Notes: a model not told the origin generated them from the letters alone. Positions 45,131 through 56,064 are shown, numbered from the stretch's first letter. The stretch: DNA of 64,000 nucleotides from Dendrobium chrysotoxum (GCA_019925795.1 CM034311.1:21450231-21514230), one strand, 5' to 3'. Made by a program: numbers and translations.

Positions 45131-46843
45131 ATTGCACTTCATCTGTAGTAGCTCTCTTCTACTTCTAAATAAATTTGGATGAAAAAAAAAAATTCTTACT
45201 ATTAAGTAACCCTAACATATCGAGTAATCTAAAGGGGTGCTTGCAAAATGAACTCATCATTGCATGTAAGATATGTGTTAAGAAGTAAAAGGAGTCAGAA
45301 CAGTACACATTATGGCCTTTGCTAACACTGAGATCTCACATAACATCCAATATATTTTATTTTAGTTCATTGAAAAATACATGAATTTTGCATATGACCA
45401 TGACTTTAGTAGCTTTACCTCACCTCCTATTACATACATGATGGCTTCTTCAATCCACTTGAATGAACTTTTCATCCTAAGCTTGTTATACTTTGATATT
45501 GTTTGATATTGTTGATATGCAATATTGATTAAATAATTCATCCAATAAAAATGATATATGATCCTTAAGTCTTTGGATAGAACCACATTCACTCTATTAT
45601 TAGGTAACATAAATAATTAATGTGTCGTAAAAATATGAAAATAAAAAATAAAGTTCCTATAACTAACTACTCTATAACCTATAAATTTAAGAAAGTAAAA
45701 AAAATTTCTCAATTTACTATTTAAACATGTTATGGGGGTAATTAATGTCAGAATAATATTGCATTTCATCTTATCTCCCTATTTTTAGAGTTAATTATCA
45801 ATTATGCCATCCAAAATTTAAAGGAAGATAATTGCCCCTCTTCAATTGGATGAAGGATATTAATGTTTTATGAATCTATGAGCTTGTGTCTCTTTCTACA
45901 TGGATCTATAAAATTTCAAGTGAAATACTTTTTACCCATTTGTCCCTCTTATAATTTATTAACTTGGCATCACTTCTATGCACAAATGTAAAAGATGGGC
46001 TAACATTTTGTACCTTCTCATCCTTCTCTTTTTTTACATAAAACTACAAGGGATAGATCTCCTATCTCCTCCATCTTTTTCTCTACAAGTTCTTTCCCCA
46101 AGGCCCCAAGGCTAGGATAACTTCATAACTTTAGTACTTTAATTATATGGCATATCCAATTATAATGTATTGGATTGGGGCATTCTTCTTCAATGCAATG
46201 GCCTCATATGCACCTTATTCCTCTTCAACAATCTTAAAATTCTCCTATGACATCCTATCCCATGGTTTCTAAGAAATATTTTCTCATCTTTAAATAATCT
46301 AAATATCCCAATAAAAAATAATATTATGTTTATCATAATTGAGAAGGACATCACCTATATAAAAAATATAAACTAAGATTTTGAATATAATCTCTCTCAA
46401 TGCACTCTATGACTATTCTCTTCAAGTTTGAGTACTTGTACTCTCGCCATCATCAATCATCCTCAGTAACCGTTGTTGAACCAATGCTCTAGAACTTTAG
46501 TTCAGAATATTTAAAGAACGAGCTAAAGGGAGATTATTATTTTAATGATGACAAATCAATATTAATATGAAAGGATAAAATAGAATAAACATTATAATCT
46601 ATGTATATTCTAACATCAACTATGAATTGTTAATTATTCCTATAAGTTACAATTTAATCATACAATATAAACTATGTTGATGATGATATTGTATATTATA
46701 CTAGCTTGAAGATGTATTCATTTATAGATTAAATAAATTGGAACTTTGTTTACTTGGAGATGGAATAAAAAGAAGTTTGTCATGATGGCTAAGTGCAAAA
46801 TAAAAAATGTGTAAGGCCAAGCCTAACATCTATTTGGTTTTTT
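45131..46843. other. Spacer, nothing recognised
   Basis: 1.7 kb of AT-rich sequence. An 82-codon minus-strand frame at 45362-45610 has no recognisable features. A CTATATAAAAAATATAAAC stretch near 46355 followed by a pyrimidine-rich leader could be an old LTR promoter. Confidence 0.4.
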
Positions 46844-47322
46844 TACTGCAGGAAAGTTACTTTATTGCAACAGATAGATTCACTGTAAAATAAGAAAAAT
46901 CCGTCACAAAAATAATCTAACGTAAAAAGTGGCGTCGTCAATTTATTTTGCCCATATAATCAGTCATATAATCTGCCCATGCCTGACCGGCCTGCCCGCT
47001 GCTCGCGCCATCTCTCGCCTGACTAGCCTACCCGTGATTCAAACCCTGCTCCACTCGTCAAAAATCATCACCCTTCTCCACTCGACCATGGAGACAATAG
47101 CATTTAAAAACTTTATTTATTTATTTATATTATAGCTTAGCTTGCGGCATATTTGCGGCAGCAATTTCTACCGCAAATTTGTGGCTGAATTTTTATCGCA
47201 AATCAGCCACAAAAAACATCAAAAAAATTTCTACGAAAAAATCCGTCGCAAATCCATCAACATTTGCGAAGGATATTATTCCGCCGTAAATTCTGTCGCA
47301 AAAAACTGACTTTCCTATAGTG
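46844..47322. mobile_element. CACTA-like non-autonomous element, 479 bp
   Basis: Starts TACTGCAGGAAAGTTAC and ends GACTTTCCTATAGTG, i.e. CACTATAGGAAAGTC reversed, with TTT on each side as a possible 3-bp duplication. The right half holds repeated GCAAAT/CCGTCGCAAA/TTTGCGG motifs in both orientations (47140-47310), as in CACTA subterminal regions. The left half has a GC-rich, non-repetitive patch at 46970-47090. Confidence 0.65.
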
Positions 47323-47861
47323 TTTATTGTAAAGATGTTTAAGATCATATTTATAGATCATGCCACTAAATAACAAATTAAACTATGCTAAAATATTTTA
47401 TCTATTCATAATTATATAAAACTATTTTTTAAAAATAATATGATATGTATCATACTGTATAATCTATCCAAATGTGTTGATTATAAATGACTTTTCAAGT
47501 ATAATAACTATTAATGATTAATTGAGATAATTTTAATGTCTATATGCTGCCTAAGCACGCTTTTAATAAAATTAATGAATATAAGTACCTAAAAGTATCA
47601 TAAGAAAATAAATTGATGTAAAAATTAAAAAAAGAGAGCTTATATTATGATATATTTTGGAGAGAGTTAAAAGAAAACTTTAAAATATTCATTATCTATT
47701 CAAAATCTCTTTCACCTCTTTGTAAATAATTTCTTATTGAATCTTTTAGAAGTTTTTTATATTTAATTTCTCTTATCGTGTTTATATTACAATCAAGTTT
47801 TATAAATGGATTATATAAGGCTATAAGCATAATTATAACTCAAAGTCTCCAATGAGATCTA
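47323..47861. other. AT-rich spacer, nothing recognised
   Basis: No gene or repeat end seen. Confidence 0.45.
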
Positions 47862-47980
47862 GCCTTTGTTTGGGATGGCTTTCTTACTACTTCTTAAAGC
47901 AGCTTTTTAGTACAAAAATTAATTTTTTATACTAAAAAACTGCTTTAATAAGCAGTAAAAAAGCTGACCCAAATGAAGCC
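47862..47980. mobile_element. Tourist-like MITE
   Basis: 119 bp from GCCTTTGTTTGGGATGGC to GCTGACCCAAATGAAGCC. Flanks are CTA and TTA, a worn 3-bp duplication. Confidence 0.75.
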
Positions 47981-47994
47981 TTAGTTTTGTTATA

Positions 47995-48090
47995 TAGCTC
48001 ATCTTGGTATGTTGGTTCGGAGCTTTGGCTACCAACTAAGAGGTCTTGGGTTCGAGCCTTGTATATGTGATGTGTGTGTGAGTTTGCTGG
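47995..48090 (+). mobile_element. SINE-like element
   Basis: GGAGCTTTGGCTACCAACTA then AGAGGTCTTGGGTTCGAGCC, with the B-box-like GGGTTCGAGCC at 48048-48058. About 90 percent identical by eye over some 80 bp to the copy at 20286-20360. The 3' end is unclear. Confidence 0.6.
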
Positions 48091-48114
48091 CCAAAATGTC
48101 ACCTCAGCAAGTTG

Positions 48115-48317
48115 GACTAGCCCGCACGCGCTCGACATCTCGCCCACAGGCTTGCCCTCTCGACCCCTTTTGCCTGCACGTGCTTGCACCTGGCTATATT
48201 CCTGGCTAGCGGGTCAGATCGGGTCAACCCCATTAGGGCAAACTGAATTGGATCGAGGTCGATTCCGAATTCGACCCGAACACAAACCCAACCTGAATAC
48301 CCCTTTTAACACCCCTA
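48115..48317. mobile_element. hAT-like element fragment (GGGTTGG/ACACCCCTA class)
   Basis: GC-rich start followed by GGGTCAGATCGGGTCAACCC, CGACCCGAACAC and the terminal TTTTAACACCCCTA. Same class as 44615-45130 but lacking the other end; it abuts the SINE-like copy. Confidence 0.5.
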
Positions 48318-48696
48318 CAAGAAGGTGATATTGATTTCCAGCGACCATTTTCATCTTCTAATGAAGAGGCCCTATTAAGCATCAAACAAGCAATTTGCTA
48401 TTTTACTAGGATTAAATTTCAATTTATTCTTATTATAAATTATATTAACATTTATATGCTAATTGAAGTCATAAAATTTTATTTTTAAAACTTTTTATAT
48501 TATAAATTTTATAGTCCAATTATAAATTTTATTTTTATTTATATATTTATATTATTTTTTATTTTTAAAAATATATAATATTCAAATAGTTCTAATTAAA
48601 TTGAAAAAATGAAAAAAAATCATAATATTGCTAACAAAGATTTTGATATCCTTGCGTAACTTTTTCCCTTAAAATATATTTAATAGTTCTTTAATC
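48318..48696. other. AT-rich spacer, nothing recognised
   Basis: Flank of the complete retrotransposon. No gene seen. Confidence 0.45.
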
Positions 48697-48701
48697 ATAT
48701 C

Positions 48702-49712
48702 TGATACGTCATCGAAAAATTATCTTGATCGGGCACGAATCTCGAGGAAAAACTCAACTTGGAAACTTCAAAAATTAATTCAGAGACCATTTAAACTCCG
48801 ATTTCAGCAAGCTTATAGTCGAACTGAGCGTCTCGGAAATACGAATCCAACAACACCAAATTAGACTCAATCCGAGCCCAAATGAGCCCAAATCAAGTAC
48901 CCGAAGTGCTGTTGGAAGCATCGAACAGCAATTTGAGTTACCAAATGGTCTCTGATTCTGACGAGCTTATAGTCGAATCGAGCGGCTCGACGAGACGAAT
49001 CCAACGAGCCCAAGATCGCAGAATTCTGATATCATTAAGACCTTCAAATGCTTGATAAACAGTTCACAATCAAGGGATTTAATATCGGCCGTTCATCCGG
49101 ATCACTCCTTATTTGCCCTTGATCCCTCATCTATTTACGGGCTATGCCACTCCAGAAAAACTATAAAAAGCCCCTCATTTCTCTTAAGAGGGGACCCAAG
49201 CCAAGAAGAAAAGGAGAGAAGAAGAAGAGAAGAGAAATCTAGGAGGGAACAGCTCCTCCTCGACCACCGCCGGTACACCGCCGGAACTTCGCCGGAACTC
49301 CGCCGGAAGACCATGGAGGCACCCCCGGCTGCCCGAGGGACGCCGGAGCAACATCAGAATTCTGCCCGACGCCAAAATTCTATCTGACGCCCGAGTGACG
49401 CCAGACTTTTCCAAGTGACGCCGGAATTCTGTCGGACACCCGAGTGACGTCGGAACTCTGCTTGGCCTTGTAACCGATACTCATTGTAATCTGATCTTCC
49501 TGAATCTAAAGGACGAATCAGTCTCGTGTATTTCATACAACACTAGTGGAACTTTTTCAACTGGGCGTGGCCCCGTGGTTTTTCCCTTTTTAAGGGCTTT
49601 CCACGTAAAAATCCTGGTGTTCTTTCATTCTTCTGTTTGTGTGCTGGATATACGTACAACGCTGAGACAGAAATTTAAACTCTATCACCACGTATATTTG
49701 AGTCCGCAACAG
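48702..49712 (+). repeat. 5' LTR of non-autonomous Tat element
   Basis: 1011 bp, TGATACGTCATCG to CCGCAACA. TATAAAA at 49162-49169. The degenerate GACGCC/GCCGGAA repeats follow at 49260-49460. The open frames at 49052-49536 on both strands are LTR sequence, not genes. Confidence 0.97.
49162..49169 (+). promoter_or_regulatory. TATA box of 5' LTR
   Basis: TATAAAA in the LTR that would drive the gag transcript. The 3' LTR has TATAAATA at the same place (54671-54678). Confidence 0.65.
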
Positions 49713-49735
49713 TTTGACGCCGTATGTGGGAAACT
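49713..49735 (+). other. Primer-binding-site region
   Basis: GTTTGACGCCGTATGTGGGA directly after the LTR end. The first-element counterpart reads CGTCTGTGGG. tRNA not assigned. Confidence 0.65.
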
Positions 49736-49761
49736 ATCCCACAACTTCAAGTATTGCTACA

Positions 49762-51333
49762 ATGGCCAATAGGCGTAGCAATCGCCTCATAGGAGCCTCC
49801 CGCTCTCACTCTCATCAATCCAGAAACCAGTCTATAAATCATAGACATCAAGTTTCTGCCTCCTTTCTTCCTGGGGGGCAACACATTGCTGGAGAAGGAA
49901 CCTCAGGGCCTTCTTTGGAGGAGCGAATCCGAAAAATGGAAGAATCTCAGAACGAGATCCTACAACTCCTACGAGGGACTCGACAACCGGAACTAGCACC
50001 ACAGGAGGAGGTTCTTCTCCCTCGAGATCCACCACGGGTAGAAGCTGTTGAACTCGAACATCTTCAAGCAGAAATTCCTCTTCCTCCGCCAAGGAGACAT
50101 CTGCAGTCACATCAAGATAATGAACTGGCTGATACAGCAAGTTCTACCCATCCTTCGCACACAGGTCGGCAACCTCGTATTCCTTTAGACCTCCCCGAAG
50201 AGTTGGCCCGACCACACATTGCTGAGCTCCCTCGCAATGCCCTTCGCCACGAACTGCGACGATTGGTCCGAGAAGAGTTCCCTACAGGAGGCATAAAGCA
50301 ACCCCTTCGTCAGTGGGACTTGCAGGAGTCGTCACCCTTGACAGAAGCTATTCTTCAACACGCTATTCCGGCAGGATTTAAACTACCAAGCATCGATTCC
50401 TACGATGGGACATCCGACCCGTACGAGCACATCGATCATTACAGAACTATCATGCATATCCAGCGAGCATCTGATGCACTCCTATGCCAGGTTTTTCCTA
50501 CTACCCTTAAAGGACAAGCTCAAACGTGGTTCTATTCTCTTCCATCCGGAACGATCCCTTCATTCGGCAAATTGGCCAAAGCCTTCGTTGAACAGTTTGT
50601 AGCCAATCGAAGAATTGCTAAGGATTCTTCCCACCTCTCCGGGATTCGTCAAAATGAGGGAGAATCGTTAAAAGAGTACTTTCAGCGATTTTCCACCGAG
50701 GCACGACAGATTCCAGGAGTAGACCCAGAATTGCTCCGAGGGGTCTTCCTTGGAGGCCTTCGTCCTGGTCCTTTCTATTCGGCACTTATGCGCGACACTG
50801 TTCATTCATATGCCGATCTGATCCATCGTGTGGAGGCGCAGATATCTGCAGATGAGGCAATAAATGCTCATAGAAAACAGTTCGAGCAAACCACTGGGAA
50901 GCGCAAGGGAGCACCTGAGGTGGAAATTCCCTCATCACAACAGAAAAAGCAAGGGAATAGCAATCTACCTCTTAGGCCCCCATTACCACAACGAGAACCT
51001 CGGCAGGAGAAAGAGTACACTCCGCTTAACACATCTCGAGTAAATGTGTTAATGGCGATTCAAGATCAGGACAAAGTGAAATGGCCGCATCCTTCGAAGC
51101 CAAAAACGGGAAATCAAGATCAGTACTGTCACTTTCATCGTAGTCGTGGCCACACTACTGAAGCATGTTGGCAACTTAAGGATGAGATTGAAAGACTTAT
51201 CCGCCAGGGCTATCTTCGACAATTTATTGGGAACCCACCTACCCGAGAAGAAGCTCGCCCCACTGGGGGGCAAAATCAACAACAACAAAGACAACAGTTG
51301 AATAATATTCAAATGGTTGGCGAGATTGAATGA
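49762..51333 (+). CDS. gag: gag polyprotein, Tat-lineage, intact
   Basis: 523 aa from the ATG at 49762. The open frame extends 16 codons upstream only through the primer site, without an ATG. It forms the particle that packages the RNA. Residues about 50-75 contain a coiled RIRKMEESQNEILQLL segment, then a Pro- and charge-rich linker. The capsid part (about residues 190-400) has GFKLPSIDSYDGTSDPYEHI, ALLCQVFPTTLKGQAQTWFY and GVFLGGLRPGPFYSALM. A zinc knuckle follows at 455-469 (CHFHRSRGHTTEAC, CxxH-GH-C). It stops right after VGEIE, exactly where the related pol-bearing element continues into the protease frame, so gag has been cut from pol by a deletion or replacement. Confidence 0.95.
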   Translation: MANRRSNRLIGASRSHSHQSRNQSINHRHQVSASFLPGGQHIAGEGTSGPSLEERIRKMEESQNEILQLLRGTRQPELAPQEEVLLPRDPPRVEAVELEHLQAEIPLPPPRRHLQSHQDNELADTASSTHPSHTGRQPRIPLDLPEELARPHIAELPRNALRHELRRLVREEFPTGGIKQPLRQWDLQESSPLTEAILQHAIPAGFKLPSIDSYDGTSDPYEHIDHYRTIMHIQRASDALLCQVFPTTLKGQAQTWFYSLPSGTIPSFGKLAKAFVEQFVANRRIAKDSSHLSGIRQNEGESLKEYFQRFSTEARQIPGVDPELLRGVFLGGLRPGPFYSALMRDTVHSYADLIHRVEAQISADEAINAHRKQFEQTTGKRKGAPEVEIPSSQQKKQGNSNLPLRPPLPQREPRQEKEYTPLNTSRVNVLMAIQDQDKVKWPHPSKPKTGNQDQYCHFHRSRGHTTEACWQLKDEIERLIRQGYLRQFIGNPPTREEARPTGGQNQQQQRQQLNNIQMVGEIE

Positions 51334-51678
51334 CCACGCACTTTATGTAGTTGTATTAGTAATGCTACTTGTCTTATCTCATCGTGTTAAATAGGGTGTC
51401 ACTTTGATATTCCTAATATTTTCTTCAAAGTTAAACATTGTGTTATCCTCGTACGTACAGTGTAACTTGTATATCCCTAAGTCACACTAGGGATCTATTG
51501 TATTGTCTTACAATAATATAGTGTGTCGTTTGTTTAGTTCTGAGATTGTCTCTTTCTTTAAAAAGAATACAAATGACAATGAAAACTATCGATAAATATG
51601 ATCTCTTTATCCATGATCTGAGAAATATGCAGTCTTTATTGCTTCTCAATCACTGGAAGATCGATCCCAGGGGGATTC

Positions 51679-52265
51679 GATTTGGCCTCTTCCATACAGG
51701 TTAACATCGTCGAGCAAAGGCTTCGACATACAACCTTGGATAGGTCTCACATCCTTGGTGGATTCTCTCGACCTCTTCCATACAGGTTAACGTCGTCGAG
51801 CAAAGGCTCCGACATACAACCTCGGATAGGTCTCACATCCTTGGTGCATTCTCCCGACCTCTTCCATACAGGTTAACGTCGTCGAGAAAAGGCTCCGACA
51901 TACAACCTCGGATAGGTCTCACATCCTTGGTGGATTCTCTCGACCTCTTCCATACAGGTTAACGTCGTCGAGCAAAGGCTCCGACATATAACCTCAGATA
52001 GGTCTCACATCCTTGGTGGATTCTCCCGACCTCTTCCATACAGGTTAATGTCATCGAGCAAAGGCTCCGACATACAACCTCGGATAGGTCTCACATCCTT
52101 GGTGGATTCTCTTGACCTCTTCCATACAAGTTAACGTCGTCGAGCAAAGGCTCTGACATACAACCTCGGAAAGGTCTCACATCCTTGGTAGATTCTCTCG
52201 ACCTTTTCCATACATGTTAACGTCATCAAGCAAAGGCTTTGACCTACAGTCTCAAATATGTCAAA
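51679..52265 (+). repeat. 86-bp tandem repeat, about 7 copies
   Basis: TCCATACAGG or its variants begins at 51691, 51777, 51863, 51949, 52035, 52121 and 52207, exactly 86 bp apart. Each unit continues with TTAACGTCGTCGAGCAAAGG, ACATACAACCTCGGATAGGT and CTCACATCCTTGGTGGATTC. The last unit is the most diverged. Confidence 0.98.
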
Positions 52266-52739
52266 CATCCTAAAAGGATGTCTCTCACATTCGTTTAGAC
52301 TAATAATACATCAAAAGCACAAAGCATGTCTTACAGATGCAATAACAATTCAGGTCCCTCTAGGGGACAAATCCTCATTTCATATACAATATCATTGGAG
52401 TTGCATAAATCCAGATTCAGGTATACATTTATTCTCACTAGAAGTTGAAATTGAAAAGTACATTGGCATCATCCGTACAAACTAGTATCATCAAGCAATA
52501 AGCAACTTTAACACAGTCAAATATCCTTGGTGGATTTAAGTGACTTCTCCCTTACTGCACGCAAGCATCTCCTACAATTGCTCCTTCAAAGAAAGGACAT
52601 AACTGGATCATCATCAGATCTCCACTTAGTGTTAGTGTATTGCCAAAATGTTGGCATATCACACTACTTCGGCCCCTTGATCCAGTAATATCTGATGTTG
52701 GCACACTTCAGTATGGATGAATATTGCCTTAACACAATG

Positions 52740-53390
52740 TCACTGGACACCCGCCATCATCAACCCTTCGTCGGATATCTGTCGGCGGTCCTTTACTTCA
52801 TATCAGCCATCATCGGCTTCTCGTTCAATTGCTGATAGCAGCACCGTTGAACTCTCTCCTTCTGCTCCCAACTTGGTCGTTGACTGCCAACAGACTTCCA
52901 CCCGATCGTCCATCATCGACAAACTAACATTGAAATTCTATTCGATGCTGAGCTTCCTCCCGTTGGAGGACTTCTACACGTCGCCAGACCCTCGTCGGAC
53001 TTCAACTCGACGCTAAACTTCTACCCAACGTTGGACTTCTGCCAGTCGTCGGACCCCCGTCGGATATCTACCCGACGTTGTACTTTTACGTGACGTCGGA
53101 CTTCTGCCTGTCGTCATATGTTTGTCGGGCTTCTACCCGACACCAAATTTCTACCCGTCGTGGGACTTCTTCTGGCCGACAGATTTTCGTCGGAGTTCTA
53201 CCCGACGCCGTACTTCTTCCCGCCGCCGAACTTCCACCCGGCCGCTAATCATCGCCAGACTTCATCCCGACCTTCGTCGGACCACCGCCCGGTCGCGGAC
53301 CGCCATCGAACTTCAGCCCGACCTTCGTCGGACCACCGCCCGGCCACTGACCGCCGTCAGACTCTCTCCGACTAAATCTCACCTCCACAT
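52740..53390 (+). repeat. Degenerate short-repeat block (GTCGGACTTCTACCCGACG type)
   Basis: Many diverged units mixing CTTCTACCCGACG, CCGTCGGAC and CCACCGCCCGGCC, roughly 20-50 bp apart. They give overlapping open frames on the plus strand that should not be read as genes. Confidence 0.75.
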
Positions 53391-53450
53391 GATCTCTTAA
53401 AGGAGAGAAATTTTCAACTCCCATTCTGCTCCCCTTCCTGAAAAGGGGAA

Positions 53451-53660
53451 GCCGCTAACTTCTGCGCAAAAGGAGGGGCGCCGAATCAAGTAGGGAAAAT
53501 CACCTACTCAAAAACAGCGGAATGCCTCAAAATGCCAGAAGCTAGAGGGGAGAAGAGAGGAAAGCCGCTAACTTCTGCGCAAAAGGAGGGGCGCCGAATC
53601 AAGTAGGGAAAATTACCTACTCAAAAACAGCGGAAAGCCTCAGAATGCTAGAAGCTAGAA
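53451..53660 (+). repeat. 113-bp direct duplication
   Basis: GCCGCTAACTTCTGCGCAAA starts at 53451 and again at 53564. The two copies differ at only a few positions. Confidence 0.95.
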
Positions 53661-54193
53661 GGCCAGAGGAAGAGGAGAATGGTAGAGAAGGTGCAATTTT
53701 CCTCCTACCCAAAGGGGGTATTTATAGGATGAAAAGGGGGAGAAAAAGAGAAGGAAATGTGAAGAAAAGAGGGGGAAAAGTTTGAAAATTGGAGGGAGAG
53801 GGCTTCTAGAAGGAAGTTCGAATTTTTCTAAATTTTTCAGAATTTTTTCGGAATTTTTTGGAATTTTTTCGGATTTTTTCGGATTTTTGGGGATTTTTAA
53901 TCCCTGTGGGCCCCACAAAAAAAATAAAATATGGGGCAACTGCCGCGCGCGCCCAGGGGGGTGCCCCTTGCCGGGCTCCGATTTCGAGCCCGGACGGTCC
54001 AAATTGGAAGTTTTTGGGGTCCCCGGATACGTTTTTCGACGTTCCGGACTCAATTTTGACACTTTCGGAGCTCAACGAGGCCTCTACAATCAAGTTTGAG
54101 CAAAATAATATCTTTTGGAACGCAATTTTTCGCGATTCGGCAAATGTAAAATGTCAGAACAAGTATTTTCGGACTCCTGGAGCTTCGACGTCC

Positions 54194-54210
54194 GAAAATA
54201 GGGGGGCAAC
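54194..54210 (+). other. Polypurine tract
   Basis: GAAAATAGGGGGGCAAC immediately before the 3' LTR, the plus-strand primer site of LTR elements. Confidence 0.85.
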
Positions 54211-55236
54211 TGATACGTCATCGAAAAATTATCTTGATCGGGCACGAATCTCGAGGAAAAACTCAAGTTGGAAACTTCAAAAATTAATTCAAAGACCATT
54301 TAAACTCCGATTTCAGCAAGCTTATAGTCGAACTGAGCGTCTCGGAAATACGAATCCAAGAACACCAAATTCGACTCAATCCGAGCCCAAATGAGCCCAA
54401 ATCAAGTACCCGAAGTGCTGTTGGAAGCATCGAACAGCAATTTGAGTTACCAAACGGACTTTGATTTTGACGAGCTTATAGTCGAATCGAGCGGCTCGAC
54501 GAGACGAATCCAACGAGCCCAAGATCACAGAATTCTGATATCATTAAGACCTTCAAATGCTTAATAAACGGTTCACGATCAAGGGATTTAATATCGGTCG
54601 TTCATCCGGATCACTCCTTATTTGCCCTTGATCCCTCATCTATTTACGGGCTATGCCACTCCAGAAAAACTATAAATAACCCCTCATTTCTCTTAAGAGG
54701 GGACCCAAGCCAAGAAGAAAAGGAGAGAAGAAGAAGAGAAGAGAAATCTAGGAGCAGCTCCTCCTCGACCACCACCAGAACACCGCCGGAACTTCGCCGG
54801 AACTCCACCGGAAGACCACGGAGGCACTCCCGGGTGCCCGAGGGACGCCGGAGCTCTGCCCGACGCCGGAGCAACATCAGAATTCTACCCGACGTCAGAA
54901 TTCTATCTGACGCCCGAGTGACGCCAGACTTCTTTCCAAGTGACGCCGGAATTCTGCCGGACACCCGAGTGACGTCGGAACTCTGCTTGGCCTTGTAACC
55001 GATACTCGTTGTAATCTGATCGTCCTGAATCTAAAGGACGAATCAGTCTCGTGTATTTCATACAACACTAGTGGAACTTTTTCAACTGGGCGTGGCCCCG
55101 TGGTTTTTCCCTTTTTCAGGGCTTTCCACGTAAAAATTCTGGTGTTCTTTCATTCTTCTGTTTGTGTGCTGGATATACGTACAACGCTGAGACAGAAATT
55201 TAAACTCTATCGCCGCGTATATTTGAGTCCGCAACA
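54211..55236 (+). repeat. 3' LTR of non-autonomous Tat element
   Basis: 1026 bp, same ends as the 5' LTR, longer mainly through an extra CCGGAGCTCTGCCCGACG-type unit in the repeat block near 54845-54870. Confidence 0.97.
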
Positions 55237-55484
55237 ATATCAATATTTCTTCTTTTTTTTTTTTCAAAAGATTAACCTGAGCTATACAACATAAAAAACC
55301 ATAATATCTGATTTAAGAATAACAAGCAAAAATAATTAATAAGCTATATTACATTGTCAATTCTAATAAAATAATTAGAATAAATTACTCGCAAAGTTAA
55401 ATCGATCGGTCAAATAAAAAATTGCATTACCAAGCCATTTAAAATCCCATTTTAATAATTTAAAAAAAAAAACTCGGCACGACC

Positions 55485-55754
55485 AAATTATTAGGTCCGG
55501 TCACCTGACCTAAAAATAGGTCCGGACGTCCACTAAAAAATTACCACGTGGACTGCGCTTTTGACTGCTTTTTGACCTGCGCTTTACCTGCACTTTTGAC
55601 TGCGCTTTGACTGCGCTTTTGACCTGCGCTTCACCTGCACTTTACCTGTGCTTTACCTACACTTTAGCTGCGCTTTACCTGCGCTTTAACTTTAAGTGCC
55701 ACGTGTCAATAATCCGGACCTATCTCTATGTCAGGTGACCGGACCTAATAATTT
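55485..55754. mobile_element. MITE with internal 11-13 bp repeats and two G-boxes
   Basis: Terminal inverted repeat AAATTATTAGGTCCGGTCAC... continues for about 25 bp, then diverges briefly and matches again at ATAGGTCCGGA. The interior (55553-55690) is an array of CTGCGCTTTACC-like units. CACGTG occurs at 55545-55550, and CACGTGTC at 55700-55707, just inside each inverted arm. No clear target duplication, so the superfamily is open. Confidence 0.8.
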
Positions 55755-56056
55755 TCCATGAGATAGGGCCACTTGGCCCGTCCCAAAATGTGGTGACTGT
55801 GCTCCTTTCTAAATTGTTTACAAATATTGCTGAGAACGGAGAGACGGTGGCTTTTTAGTTTTTGCTGAGTGTGTCAACGGTGGATAGGTCAATGTGGAGA
55901 TATTTCTATGAACCTATAGAGAGAGGGAGAGTGGATCGGGATGGGGGAAAGAGAGAGGTGATCATATGATGTTGAATTGGTACATGGGCTATATATTTTT
56001 ATTTAATAATTTTTTTATAAGCAAAAAAATAATAAAGGGTATATGCAATCTTAATA
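55755..56056. other. Spacer, nothing recognised
   Basis: No gene or repeat end seen. Confidence 0.4.
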
Positions 56057-56064
56057 ATAAAAAT

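Larger units (their letters stand above)
51334..54193 (+). other. Noncoding interior replacing pol
   Basis: About 2.9 kb between gag and the polypurine tract. In order: unique sequence, the 86-bp tandem array (51679-52265), unique sequence, a degenerate CTTCTACCCGACG-rich block (52740-53390), a 113-bp duplication (53451-53660), and a GC-rich end with long A/T runs. Open frames here (for example on both strands of 53655-54394) overlap each other and have no pol motif. No protease, RT or integrase motif is present. Confidence 0.85.
48702..55236 (+). mobile_element. Complete non-autonomous Tat-family LTR element, 6535 bp
   Basis: Two LTRs (48702-49712 and 54211-55236) and a perfect 5-bp target duplication ATATC (48697-48701, 55237-55241). 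Internally: primer-site region, intact gag, then about 2.9 kb with no pol: tandem arrays, GC-rich noncoding sequence and a polypurine tract. LTR and gag match the element at 1-6283, which has pol. By eye the two LTRs differ at roughly 30 positions plus a few indels per kb, so the insertion is fairly young. It resembles a gag-only derivative mobilised by the pol of its relative. Confidence 0.95.

Noticed and set aside
45362..45610. 82-codon minus-strand frame as a possible small gene
   Set aside because: AT-rich, no motif, no conserved neighbour, and no promoter or splice support that I can see.
49714..49761. Start of gag 16 codons earlier
   Set aside because: The codon there is TTG and lies in the primer-site region. 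The ATG at 49762 is also matched by the ATG at 5223 in the related element.
51679..52265. Regular 86-bp array considered as a CRISPR array
   Set aside because: The whole 86-bp unit is conserved, with no constant-repeat and variable-spacer pattern, and the sequence is eukaryotic.
53655..54399. Several overlapping open frames of 95-178 codons on both strands
   Set aside because: They cover the same GC-rich noncoding 3' part of the non-autonomous element, contain long Lys/Phe/Ile runs from A/T tracts, and extend into the LTR. No domain is recognisable.
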